Source: CAZEHJ01 sp964512485
Lineage (GTDB): Bacteria > Bacteroidota > Rhodothermia > Rhodothermales > UBA10348
Direction: 5' to 3'
Assembly (NCBI GenBank): GCA_964512485.1
Contig: CAZEHJ010000066.1
Location: 1 to 19,838, forward strand
Length of the DNA: 19,838 nt
Under the pieces are notes generated by a model. That model was given only the letters and a program-made list of their open reading frames with translations. It ran no database searches and was not told the DNA's origin. Each line of letters opens with the position of its first letter. Within the stretch, counting starts at the first letter, position 1. Position numbers and translations under genes: made by a program. Below, one piece after another: positions 8,049 through 14,554 of this stretch.

Positions 8049-8879
8049 TTAGTGTGTCCTCATCGACATCAGTCGCTCGATCCGTAATTCGGTCTGCGGA
8101 TGCGTTGAGAACAGATTTCTGATTCCCCCTCCCATTCCTGCGAAGGGGTTTACGATAAACATGTGTGCAGTTGCTGGATTGGCATTCATCGGAATACGCT
8201 CCGCGCCTGATTGCAGACGTTGTAATGCGCTGGCGAGAGCTTCAGGTTTGCCACAAATTTCTGCACCACCGCGATCGGCTGCGAACTCCCGAGAGCGGGA
8301 TATTGCCATTTGGATCATCATCGCTGCCAATGGCGCCAGAATTAGCATCAGCAATGAAGTGAGAACATTGTCTCGGTCGCGTCCCCCACCAAAAAACAAA
8401 GCCGTCCTGGCCAGCAACGTGATGGCCGCAGCAATCGTTGCCGCAATCGATCCGGTTAGGATATCACGATGCTTAATGTGTGCCAGTTCGTGCGCTATCA
8501 CCCCTTCCAATTCATCAGGTGACAGCAGCCGCACGATTCCGTTTGTAACGGCAACTGCTGCGTTCTCCGGATTTCTGCCGGTCGCAAACGCATTCGGCTG
8601 ATCTGATGCAATTACGTAGACACGCGGCATCGGCAGTTCAGCCTTTTGTCTCAGTCTGTCGATCATCTCGAATAATTCCGGTGCCTCAGAAGCAGTGACT
8701 TCTTTTGCACGGTACATCTTCAGCACGATGGACGCACTGAACCAATAGCTGCCGAAATTCAGAAGCACAGCAAAGCCGAAAGCGATCATCATTCCTGATT
8801 CGCCCCCAACCGCCCCGCCAAGCAGGCCAAACAGTACTATCAACGCCGCCATCAAAGCGGCTGTCCGCATTGCATTCAT
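8049..8879 (-). CDS. htpX: HtpX membrane protease (M48B)
   Basis: Zinc-dependent membrane endopeptidase of 276 residues that removes misfolded membrane proteins. Two N-terminal hydrophobic segments (about 5-25 and 30-52) precede the cytoplasmic catalytic part. HELAH at 130-134 supplies H130, E131 and H134, and E198 in SREFAADRGG is the likely third zinc ligand. Two further hydrophobic stretches (about 143-163 and 172-193) separate these motifs, as in the family. The start is ATG at 8879; a second ATG three codons on is possible. It is 43 bp after the CPBP protease gene and 22 bp before the M50 gene, giving three intramembrane or membrane proteases in a row. Confidence 0.95.
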   Translation of the reverse strand: MNAMRTAALMAALIVLFGLLGGAVGGESGMMIAFGFAVLLNFGSYWFSASIVLKMYRAKEVTASEAPELFEMIDRLRQKAELPMPRVYVIASDQPNAFATGRNPENAAVAVTNGIVRLLSPDELEGVIAHELAHIKHRDILTGSIAATIAAAITLLARTALFFGGGRDRDNVLTSLLMLILAPLAAMMIQMAISRSREFAADRGGAEICGKPEALASALQRLQSGAERIPMNANPATAHMFIVNPFAGMGGGIRNLFSTHPQTELRIERLMSMRTH

Positions 8880-8922
8880 AAATTGGAGTATTAGATCGAC
8901 CGATGAATCCAGCTATACGGGA

Positions 8923-9699
8923 TCATCCGAGAATTTGTGTCACGACGAGTACATCGTAGATCGCGTGGGTCCAGGCGGCAACACCGAAGCCCCGAACCAG
9001 GAAAATCCCGTTGAGCACCAGACCGAAGAGGAATCGGAACGTAAAAGAGGGCAGCGTGAAAACATCACCCAGCGCTCCGATATAATGCACGCCACTGAAT
9101 ATCAATGCTCCGACGATCGCTGCCGCAATGTATGCAGATTTCTTTTTGCCCATCACCGAACGAAAAACCAGAAACAGTCCTCCAACTAGCACGACGCGAA
9201 AGATCAGCTCCTCGTACAGGCCGGCTCCGATTGAAAGAACCACCATCATGCCCGACCCGAGTTTCTCGGACGCGTCCTGCATGATTGCCGGTGCCATAGC
9301 AGGGGCGACCGTAAATATGAGGCTTACCATGGTCGATACCAGCAGAGCAACGACGATAGCATAGACCGTGCTTTCGGCAATCATAAGGCCGAAATAGTTT
9401 ACTCTTATTGGCGTATCAACGTTTCGCTCTTTGACGAATACGAAAATGCCAATAGCCAGAACCAGTATTCCGAGGGCCAACATTCCGTTGCCCCCCAGCG
9501 CCGCCAAAGCCTGCTTGATCCATAAATCGGCGCCAACCCTGACCTGCGAGACAGAATCTCCGTTGACAGACAGAATCAGGGATTCATACAACACAAACAG
9601 CGGCAGCGCAGCCAGAAAACCGTAGGTGCCGGTCCTCGAAATCTGAAAATAACCTGATTCCTTAGGGGCTTCCATTGCTTCGTCTGTTGTTCCTTGCAT
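8923..9699 (-). CDS. CPBP-family glutamic intramembrane protease
   Basis: Polytopic protein of 258 residues of the CPBP (Rce1/Abi-like) family. The family motifs are present: E163-E164-LIF-R168, F201-SGV-H205, and H245-AIY-D249 near the C-terminus. About seven hydrophobic segments can be drawn. Relatives are proteases or CAAX-processing-like enzymes, and many bacterial members are uncharacterised. This start has an unusually clear ribosome-binding site for the window: AGGAG nine bases before the ATG. It is 75 bp downstream of the LysM gene and 43 bp upstream of htpX in the same orientation, which suggests a role in membrane protein turnover rather than bacteriocin immunity. Confidence 0.88.
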   Translation of the reverse strand: MQGTTDEAMEAPKESGYFQISRTGTYGFLAALPLFVLYESLILSVNGDSVSQVRVGADLWIKQALAALGGNGMLALGILVLAIGIFVFVKERNVDTPIRVNYFGLMIAESTVYAIVVALLVSTMVSLIFTVAPAMAPAIMQDASEKLGSGMMVVLSIGAGLYEELIFRVVLVGGLFLVFRSVMGKKKSAYIAAAIVGALIFSGVHYIGALGDVFTLPSFTFRFLFGLVLNGIFLVRGFGVAAWTHAIYDVLVVTQILG

Positions 9700-9774
9700 T
9701 CGATTCTCTCCTACTTTCTGTTCGTCGCTAAGCTCTCTTGGTACTGGTCATTTCCCACATTGTGTTCTACCCCA

Positions 9775-10758
9775 TCAGTGCACGACATGAATCAAGATTT
9801 TCTCCCCGGCCTCGCTGATTCCGAGCGCCCTCGCCACCGCATCCGAGACATTCAAAACCGGTGGATCGATAGACAACGATCTGTCCGAAACGAGGGCAAA
9901 AGTCTCCCTTGATCCGTCCTGATTCGTTAGAAGCAGAACGGAGCCGGCTTCCAGTTCCGGGTGGCCGACCACGAATGCCTGAGGGTCGTAACGACGCCCA
10001 CCCGAGAGCATACGTCCGGAAAGCAATTCAGGATACACTACTGCGTACAATTCTCCGTCGACACCAAGATCCCCCCCAGTTTTGCCAACAACGGCGGACG
10101 GAATCCTGAGTCGCTGCCCGATCCTGATTCCGGATCCCGACATGTCGTTGATTTCTCGAATCGCAGATACGCCGGCTCCTGTCGAAGAGGATATACCGAA
10201 CAACGTATCTCCCCGTTTTACCACATAGTAGGTGATCGTCCGGTCTGCCGGAATAATCACCTGCTCACCTTCATGCAGCATATTGCCAAAATGTGGATTA
10301 AGCGTTATCAGCGTATCCGGATGAATCGAAAACTGCTGCGCTAACGAATAAAGCGTCTCTCCTGCTCCGATGACTACGGATACCAATCCATTTTCCAGCT
10401 GAGTCACCGTGCCTACCGGAAGGCTGCTGCCTGAAGAAATCGGGGTCGTGACGTTTTCGAGCGAATCCGCGGGAGCAACCGATGTTGAGTCGACCCCGGG
10501 ATTCTGGAGATCAGATTCTTCACCAGTAGATTCGCTCACGGGCTCCTTAACTCTGAGAACAACGCCCGCACGAAGTACCGCGCCTTCCAGATCATTCCAG
10601 ATTCTCAGGTCCTGGACCGAAATGTCGTGAGCTCGAGCAATGCTGAACAGCGTATCGCCAGGCTTGACAGTGTAAATAGAGGTGTCCTGAGCCTGCGACG
10701 ATGGCACCAGGGTTGCCAGGATGAATCCCAGACAAAGTATTGCTCCGAATCGTTTCAT
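9775..10758 (-). CDS. Secreted LysM protein with C-terminal RlpA-like double-psi beta-barrel
   Basis: Exported protein of 327 residues (signal peptide about 1-23, ending SSQAQ). Three LysM peptidoglycan-binding repeats are seen at about 29-70 (YTVKPGDTLFSIA), 127-169 (VVIGAGETLYSLAQQ) and 177-219 (YYVVKRGDTLFGIS). A Ser/Thr/Pro-rich linker lies at about 73-115. The last third (about 233-313) looks like an RlpA-type double-psi beta-barrel: GELYAVVYPELLSGRMLSGG, then VLLLTNQDGSRETFALVSDRS with D292 where RlpA has the catalytic Asp of its DRGP motif. The DRG is only partly kept (DRS), so lytic transglycosylase activity is uncertain. It shares an ATGA overlap with the upstream TPR gene, indicating translational coupling. 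Confidence 0.85.
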   Translation of the reverse strand: MKRFGAILCLGFILATLVPSSQAQDTSIYTVKPGDTLFSIARAHDISVQDLRIWNDLEGAVLRAGVVLRVKEPVSESTGEESDLQNPGVDSTSVAPADSLENVTTPISSGSSLPVGTVTQLENGLVSVVIGAGETLYSLAQQFSIHPDTLITLNPHFGNMLHEGEQVIIPADRTITYYVVKRGDTLFGISSSTGAGVSAIREINDMSGSGIRIGQRLRIPSAVVGKTGGDLGVDGELYAVVYPELLSGRMLSGGRRYDPQAFVVGHPELEAGSVLLLTNQDGSRETFALVSDRSLSIDPPVLNVSDAVARALGISEAGEKILIHVVH

Positions 10759-11084
10759 TCGAACTCGCTCATTTCAGCTTCCAACAGGGCCGATTGCAGC
10801 TCGGATCTGGCGTGCGAATCTGAGATCCGATTCGCTCGGGCAATGCCTGATCGATAAACATCCATCGCTCCGGCCAATTGATCCATGCGCTCAAGCAATT
10901 TACCGAGGTGGTAATACAGTCCGACGTAATCAGGATCGTGATCTCGCAGGGCTTCGAAATGATCTCGGGCCGCTTCCAACTCACCCAGCTTGCCATATTC
11001 ACTCGCCAGAGCGAAACGAACGAATGAGTCCGAGGGATCTTCTTCGTGAAATGCCAGCAGCTGATCGAGTCTTGATGCGTTCAT
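10755..11084 (-). CDS. Small TPR-repeat protein
   Basis: Soluble 109-residue protein with two to three tetratricopeptide repeats. The pattern is seen in DSFVRFALASEYGKLGELEAA, then PDYVGLYYHLGKLLERMDQL with A and G at the usual TPR positions. There is no signal peptide, so it is probably cytoplasmic and acts as a protein-interaction scaffold. It begins immediately after the TPM gene stop (no gap) and its TGA overlaps the LysM gene ATG, so it is firmly inside an operon. A specific function is not evident. Confidence 0.82.
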   Translation of the reverse strand: MNASRLDQLLAFHEEDPSDSFVRFALASEYGKLGELEAARDHFEALRDHDPDYVGLYYHLGKLLERMDQLAGAMDVYRSGIARANRISDSHARSELQSALLEAEMSEFE

Positions 11085-11912
11085 CTACCAGCCTCCGCCG
11101 GCACCACCGCCGCCGAAACCGCCGCCTCCACCACCGAAACCACCAAATCCACCTCCTCCGAAACCACCGCCGCCGCCAAAGCCGCCACGCGATCCATGAC
11201 CGTGTGATCCGAATCCTCCTCCCCAGAAAATCATCGGCAGAGCATTGTGGCGATTGCGTCTGTATCCGCTACCTCCGCCACCTTTACCTCTATTCCGCGC
11301 GGCTGATATCAGGAAGTAGGCGAACATTATGATCAAATAGAATACCATCGGATTCATACTTCGTCGTCTTCCTGAACTTTCTGCCACCAGGTCTTCAAAC
11401 TCTCCCGACGCAGCCGCAATGATCACATCCACCGCTGTATTAATTCCGTAAAAGAACTGACCGTTCTTGAAGGCCGGAGTCATAACGTCGCGTACAATCC
11501 GACCGGCAAGGGCATCGGGCAACACGCCCTCCATGCCGTAGCCAGTTTCGATTCTCATTTGACGTTCTTTGCGCGAGACGAGCAGAACCACGCCATTGTT
11601 CAAACCAGACTGCCCAACTTCCCACTGACGCCCGATTTCGAGGGCATATTCTTGCGGGGCGTACCCACCCAGGTCCTGCACTGTCACCACGACGATCTGC
11701 GTAGAAGTTGTGTCATGGTAGGCCGAGAGTTTTCGTTCCAACGCCCGCTCTTCTGTCGAGTCCAGAAAGTCACCCTGGTCGGTGACCCACCGCCCCTTTG
11801 ATTCTACGACCCGCTGGGCCGAAGCTGAACCCACAGAAGCGATGGATAGAAACACCGACGCGAGACACAGAGAAACAAAGATCCTTCTGAGATGCTGCAT
11901 AAACCCGGTCAT
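11085..11912 (-). CDS. TPM-domain (YgcG-like) membrane protein with glycine-rich tail
   Basis: Exported membrane protein. The ATG at 11912 gives 275 residues; another at 11900 is equally possible, while the open frame to a TTG at 11933 is not needed. A signal peptide ends near SASAQ. The TPM domain follows: VTDQGDFLDSTEERALERKL, then TQIVVVTVQDLGG and GLNNGVVLLVSRKERQMRIETGYG. A membrane segment (MVFYLIIMFAYFLISAA) comes next. The last 60 residues are almost wholly glycine with Phe, including a GGGFGGG series, ending in Trp. TPM proteins are known partners of LemA in many bacteria and in photosystem II repair in plants. The gene is 61 bp after lemA. Confidence 0.9.
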   Translation of the reverse strand: MTGFMQHLRRIFVSLCLASVFLSIASVGSASAQRVVESKGRWVTDQGDFLDSTEERALERKLSAYHDTTSTQIVVVTVQDLGGYAPQEYALEIGRQWEVGQSGLNNGVVLLVSRKERQMRIETGYGMEGVLPDALAGRIVRDVMTPAFKNGQFFYGINTAVDVIIAAASGEFEDLVAESSGRRRSMNPMVFYLIIMFAYFLISAARNRGKGGGGSGYRRNRHNALPMIFWGGGFGSHGHGSRGGFGGGGGFGGGGFGGFGGGGGGFGGGGAGGGW

Positions 11913-11973
11913 TCCAGTCTTCGATAAGGTCAAATTCCGATCGTCGCGTCTGCACTGCGACGCGCCATCGAGG

Positions 11974-12570
11974 TCAGTTGAAATCTACTTCAGGTGCGTT
12001 TTCCGCCCCTTGAGAGGCTTCAAATGGTGTTTTTCTTTCAAAACCGGTCATAGAAGCGACGATGGAACCCGGGAATTGGCGGACCCTCCTGTTATAGTCA
12101 GCCACGGTATCATTGTAGTCCCTTCTGGCCACCGTAATTCTGTTTTCGGTCCCTTCCAACTGCACCTGCAGATCGCGAAAACCATCTGTGGCTCTAAGCT
12201 GGGGATAATTTTCAGATACAACAAGCAGCCTTCCAAGTGCTCCCGACAACGATTGCTGTGCCGCCATGAATGCTTCCATTTTTTCGGGATCATTCAAATC
12301 GTCCGCCGAGATATTTATTGACGTAGCTCGGGCTCGTGCTTCGGTTACTGCCTGCAACGTTTCCTGCTCAAAATCAGCAGCTCCGCTCACGGTGCGAACC
12401 AGATTCGGGATCAAGTCGGCACGGCGCTGATACTGCGTTTCGACGTCGGCCCACGACTGCGTCACCGATTCGTCATAGTCCACCAGAGAATTGTATGTCC
12501 CGAAGCCGGAAAACACTGCAATTCCGACAATCAGTAAAAAAACACCAACAACAACGAGGGCAGGTCTCAT
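11974..12570 (-). CDS. lemA: LemA family membrane protein
   Basis: Protein of 198 residues with an N-terminal membrane segment (about 4-24) followed by a helical domain typical of LemA: YNSLVDYDESVTQSWADVETQYQRR, ADLIPNLVRTV, and ARARATSI. The ATG at 12570 is chosen. The frame extends to a GTG at 12699, but that would add a hydrophilic 43-residue leader before the membrane segment and would swallow the candidate promoter at 12662-12688. LemA proteins are often encoded beside TPM-domain proteins or HtpX, and both are present here downstream. The molecular function of LemA is still unclear. A 179-bp gap separates it from the DUF4252 gene, so it may have its own promoter. Confidence 0.92.
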   Translation of the reverse strand: MRPALVVVGVFLLIVGIAVFSGFGTYNSLVDYDESVTQSWADVETQYQRRADLIPNLVRTVSGAADFEQETLQAVTEARARATSINISADDLNDPEKMEAFMAAQQSLSGALGRLLVVSENYPQLRATDGFRDLQVQLEGTENRITVARRDYNDTVADYNRRVRQFPGSIVASMTGFERKTPFEASQGAENAPEVDFN

Positions 12571-12661
12571 AATTCGAATTCCGTTGATTAGACTGTATTC
12601 AGAGAACGGATTCGTTTCGCCCCGGGGGGCTTGTAGATCTGAATTCCGCTCAACAGCCAAG

Positions 12662-12688
12662 CATACGGAAGGGAGTCGGCCGGGTTTC
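12662..12688 (-). promoter_or_regulatory. Candidate ECF-type promoter for lemA (GAAAC-N16-CGTATG)
   Basis: On the minus strand GAAAC (12684-12688) and CGTATG (12662-12667) are separated by exactly 16 bases, matching the general layout of ECF sigma promoters (AAC at -35, CG at -10). It lies about 92 bp before the lemA ATG. It differs from the TGTAAC-N17-CGT pair seen at the sigma gene, so it may belong to another sigma factor or be chance. Confidence 0.35.
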
Positions 12689-12749
12689 TCTCGGTGCACG
12701 GAGTGGTAGATAGGTCAGGGACATATTCACTCATTCAGGACAAAATGAT

Positions 12750-13319
12750 CTAGAGGTCTTTCATTCCACCGATGTTGAATTTCTGTCCGATCCGGCCAAT
12801 TTTTTCCGGATCGATGTCCCCTACAATGTTCACAAAAACAGACTCTCTTGAGCCTTTCTCTACGGACATCACGACCATTCCCGAAACCTGAACGCCATCC
12901 ATCTTGACGTACAAACGCACATTTTCGTCTTCATCACGATACTTGACCACAACCGTCCATCCCCTGTCCTCAAGTTCTCGTCCGATCATGGACGCTCGGT
13001 CGTTGAAATCGTCCAGATCCCCTGAATCAAGTGGGTATCCCAATACATAGACGCCGTCCAGGGTCAAAAGAAGATCTGCCAGTTCAGGATCTTCGAATCT
13101 GGATGCCTCTGCCACAAGGCGCATCAACGGTCCTTCAACATTGACCTCCCTGGGGTCATCGTCGTCGAAAAAGTCGTCCAGATCCCCGATCCGCTCCAGA
13201 TCCACATAACCTGGATGGCCTTCATTCAACCGCTGGCCCGAAGCCGGCAGCAAGGTTATACCTGCCAGCAGCAGGAAACTGAGAACAATCTGATATCCGC
13301 GTTTCATATTCGGTTTCAT
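12750..13319 (-). CDS. Secreted DUF4252 protein
   Basis: Exported protein of about 189 residues of the DUF4252 family. The signal peptide follows MKRGYQ and ends near LPASGQ. The DUF4252 core is recognisable from RLVAEASRFEDPELADLL, the middle strand VVVKYRDEDENVRLYVKM and the closing VFVNIVGDIDPEKIGRIGQKF. It is strongly acidic after the signal peptide (DDFFDDDDP). The ATG at 13319 lies 9 bp after the anti-sigma gene stop; ATG 13307 would give a shorter n-region. In Bacteroidota such genes commonly accompany ECF sigma factors, and the same arrangement holds here. Its biochemical role is unknown; an envelope sensor or regulon product is an inference. Confidence 0.82.
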   Translation of the reverse strand: MKPNMKRGYQIVLSFLLLAGITLLPASGQRLNEGHPGYVDLERIGDLDDFFDDDDPREVNVEGPLMRLVAEASRFEDPELADLLLTLDGVYVLGYPLDSGDLDDFNDRASMIGRELEDRGWTVVVKYRDEDENVRLYVKMDGVQVSGMVVMSVEKGSRESVFVNIVGDIDPEKIGRIGQKFNIGGMKDL

Positions 13320-13328
13320 TGGGCGCAA

Positions 13329-13862
13329 TCAGTTTTCGATAAGTTCATTCATACTTCTGGACACGGGACCCACGACGAGCGGGACAACGTCCTGCCGCAC
13401 GGTTGTGCCCGTAGTTCGGCCAGCGTTAGACAGATACGCGAGCGCCATTTTGACATCTGCGAGGGCCTGTGTCACTTCTGGATCGGTTGTTGGTCCCCGA
13501 CGGCCGATTAGGCTGGACGACACCACTACAATGACCAGAAGAGCCACCGCCAGTGCCGGTTTCAGCTGAAATGATGCAAGATTCTGCAACCGGGACTTCA
13601 TATCGGCGACAAAAGAGCCCCTCACGTCACGACGTACGTGGCTCATCACTGCCTTTACAACTTCGTCCGGGCAATCCATGTCGGGCATGGATCCAAGTGA
13701 AGTCGAAATAGACCTCGCGACTTTCAGTTCGCGTTGCAAATCTTCGTCCATCAACGCGATATCGTCGAAACGATTGGCATCCTCTGGTTTCAGATCGCCG
13801 TCCAGAAATGCTTCGATGTGATCATCGAACCATTCTCGGTTATTTCTGTCAAGCGTAGTCAT
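13329..13862 (-). CDS. Single-pass membrane anti-sigma factor
   Basis: Protein of 177 residues with the expected topology of an ECF anti-sigma factor. The N-terminal cytoplasmic part (DDHIEAFLDGDLKPEDANRF and a following helical stretch, like the anti-sigma domain) precedes one membrane segment (LKPALAVALLVIVVVSSSLI, near position 100-120). A short outside tail of about 55 residues follows. The HxxxCxxC zinc motif is missing, so it is not a ZAS-type factor. The ATG at 13862 is used; a GTG at 13877 is also in frame. It overlaps the end of the sigma gene by 14 bp, which fits co-translation with its target. Signal-dependent release would require cleavage in or near the membrane, and three candidate proteases lie downstream in the same run. 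Confidence 0.82.
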   Translation of the reverse strand: MTTLDRNNREWFDDHIEAFLDGDLKPEDANRFDDIALMDEDLQRELKVARSISTSLGSMPDMDCPDEVVKAVMSHVRRDVRGSFVADMKSRLQNLASFQLKPALAVALLVIVVVSSSLIGRRGPTTDPEVTQALADVKMALAYLSNAGRTTGTTVRQDVVPLVVGPVSRSMNELIEN

Positions 13863-14370
13863 GTCTGAGCACCTCACCGAGTTCTTTGCGCAGCGTCTTT
13901 CGAGCCCTGTGCAAATAGACTTTTACCGTATTCAGTGGAAGATTCAGCACCTCGCTGATCTCCTCGTATTTGTATTCCTGGATTTCACGCAGCACAACGA
14001 TGGATCGGTGGGGCTCACCGAGCGCATCGAGCGCTTCCGCCAATCGCTCCCTGAAAAGCGATGCGCTGGTTTCGCGATCCGGCAAAGGTGTCGCCGAAGG
14101 CAACGAGTCGATAGTAAAATCCTCCGTCTCGTCAACACTCCTCCGAACATTCCTTTTCCTGATCGCATCAATGCATGCATTTCGAGCGACCCGCAACAAC
14201 CAACCCAATATGCGCTCCTCTTCGAGCGCATCGCGGTGTTCCCACAGCCGGATGAATACATCCTGCGTCACGTCAGCGCTTGCAGCCGGATCTCCCAACA
14301 TGTGGAAGACAAAGCTGTAAACCCTGTTTCGGTGTGTGTTAACGCACTGATTGAACTGTGTGGGATTCAC
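13849..14370 (-). CDS. ECF-subfamily RNA polymerase sigma factor
   Basis: Sigma-70 family protein of 173 residues. Region 2 is at about 10-75 (SADVTQDVFIRLWEH, then GWLLRVARNACIDAIRKRN) and region 4 at about 107-162 (LDALGEPHRSIVVLREIQEY, then SEVLNLPLNTVKVYLHRARK). The linker is short, with no region 3. The start is GTG at 14370; there is no better ATG. The gene overlaps the anti-sigma gene downstream. A TGTAAC-N17-CGTTTT element 42 bp upstream is a good autoregulatory promoter candidate, and a very similar element precedes the glycine-repeat gene at 17432. Together with the neighbours, this suggests an envelope-stress regulator. Confidence 0.95.
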   Translation of the reverse strand: MNPTQFNQCVNTHRNRVYSFVFHMLGDPAASADVTQDVFIRLWEHRDALEEERILGWLLRVARNACIDAIRKRNVRRSVDETEDFTIDSLPSATPLPDRETSASLFRERLAEALDALGEPHRSIVVLREIQEYKYEEISEVLNLPLNTVKVYLHRARKTLRKELGEVLRHDYA

Positions 14371-14412
14371 GCGTGTGGCGGTTGATCCTGGTGGATTGTC
14401 GTGTCCGAATCC

Positions 14413-14441
14413 AAAACGGATGTGTCCTTAAAAAGGTTACA
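14413..14441 (-). promoter_or_regulatory. Candidate ECF autoregulatory promoter (TGTAAC-N17-CGTTTT)
   Basis: On the minus strand TGTAAC (14436-14441) is followed after 17 bases by CGTTTT (14413-14418), with 42 bases to the sigma gene GTG. The layout (AAC in the -35, CGT in the -10) is that of ECF promoters. The element at 17366-17394 has the same TGTAAC, the same spacer length and the same CGT. Confidence 0.55.
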
Positions 14442-14468
14442 AATGGACTCTGTTCATGATAAGCCGCA

Positions 14469-14496
14469 TGAAACAAAAAGAAGTCTCGGTCGAATG
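14469..14496 (+). promoter_or_regulatory. Weak ECF-like promoter candidate for the S41 protease gene (TGAAAC-N16-CGAATG)
   Basis: TGAAAC (14469-14474) and CGAATG (14491-14496) are 16 bases apart, about 58 bp before the S41 ATG. The -35 half fits ECF promoters well, while the -10 half fits only in CG. It lies in the divergent gap shared with the sigma gene. Confidence 0.3.
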
Positions 14497-14506
14497 AGTT
14501 GTGAGA

Positions 14507-14523
14507 CACCGGTTCGACCGGTG
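14507..14523. repeat. Perfect 7-bp inverted repeat with overlapping alternative hairpin
   Basis: CACCGGT-TCG-ACCGGTG is a perfect inverted repeat ending 31 bp before the S41 protease ATG. Its right half overlaps TTCGACCG (14513-14520), which also pairs with CGGTCGAA at 14487-14494, so two mutually exclusive hairpins can form. It could be an operator in the divergent region or an mRNA leader structure. No poly-T follows, so it is not a simple terminator. Confidence 0.5.
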
Positions 14524-14554
14524 ATCGAGTCATTCTCATCGAACGTTTCAGACC

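Noticed and set aside
12571..12699. N-terminal extension of LemA from a GTG at 12699
   Set aside because: It adds a hydrophilic leader before the membrane anchor that LemA proteins do not have, and it covers a candidate promoter.
13861..14385. 174-codon plus-strand frame opposite the ECF sigma gene
   Set aside because: The minus strand encodes clear sigma regions 2 and 4; the plus frame has no recognisable domain.
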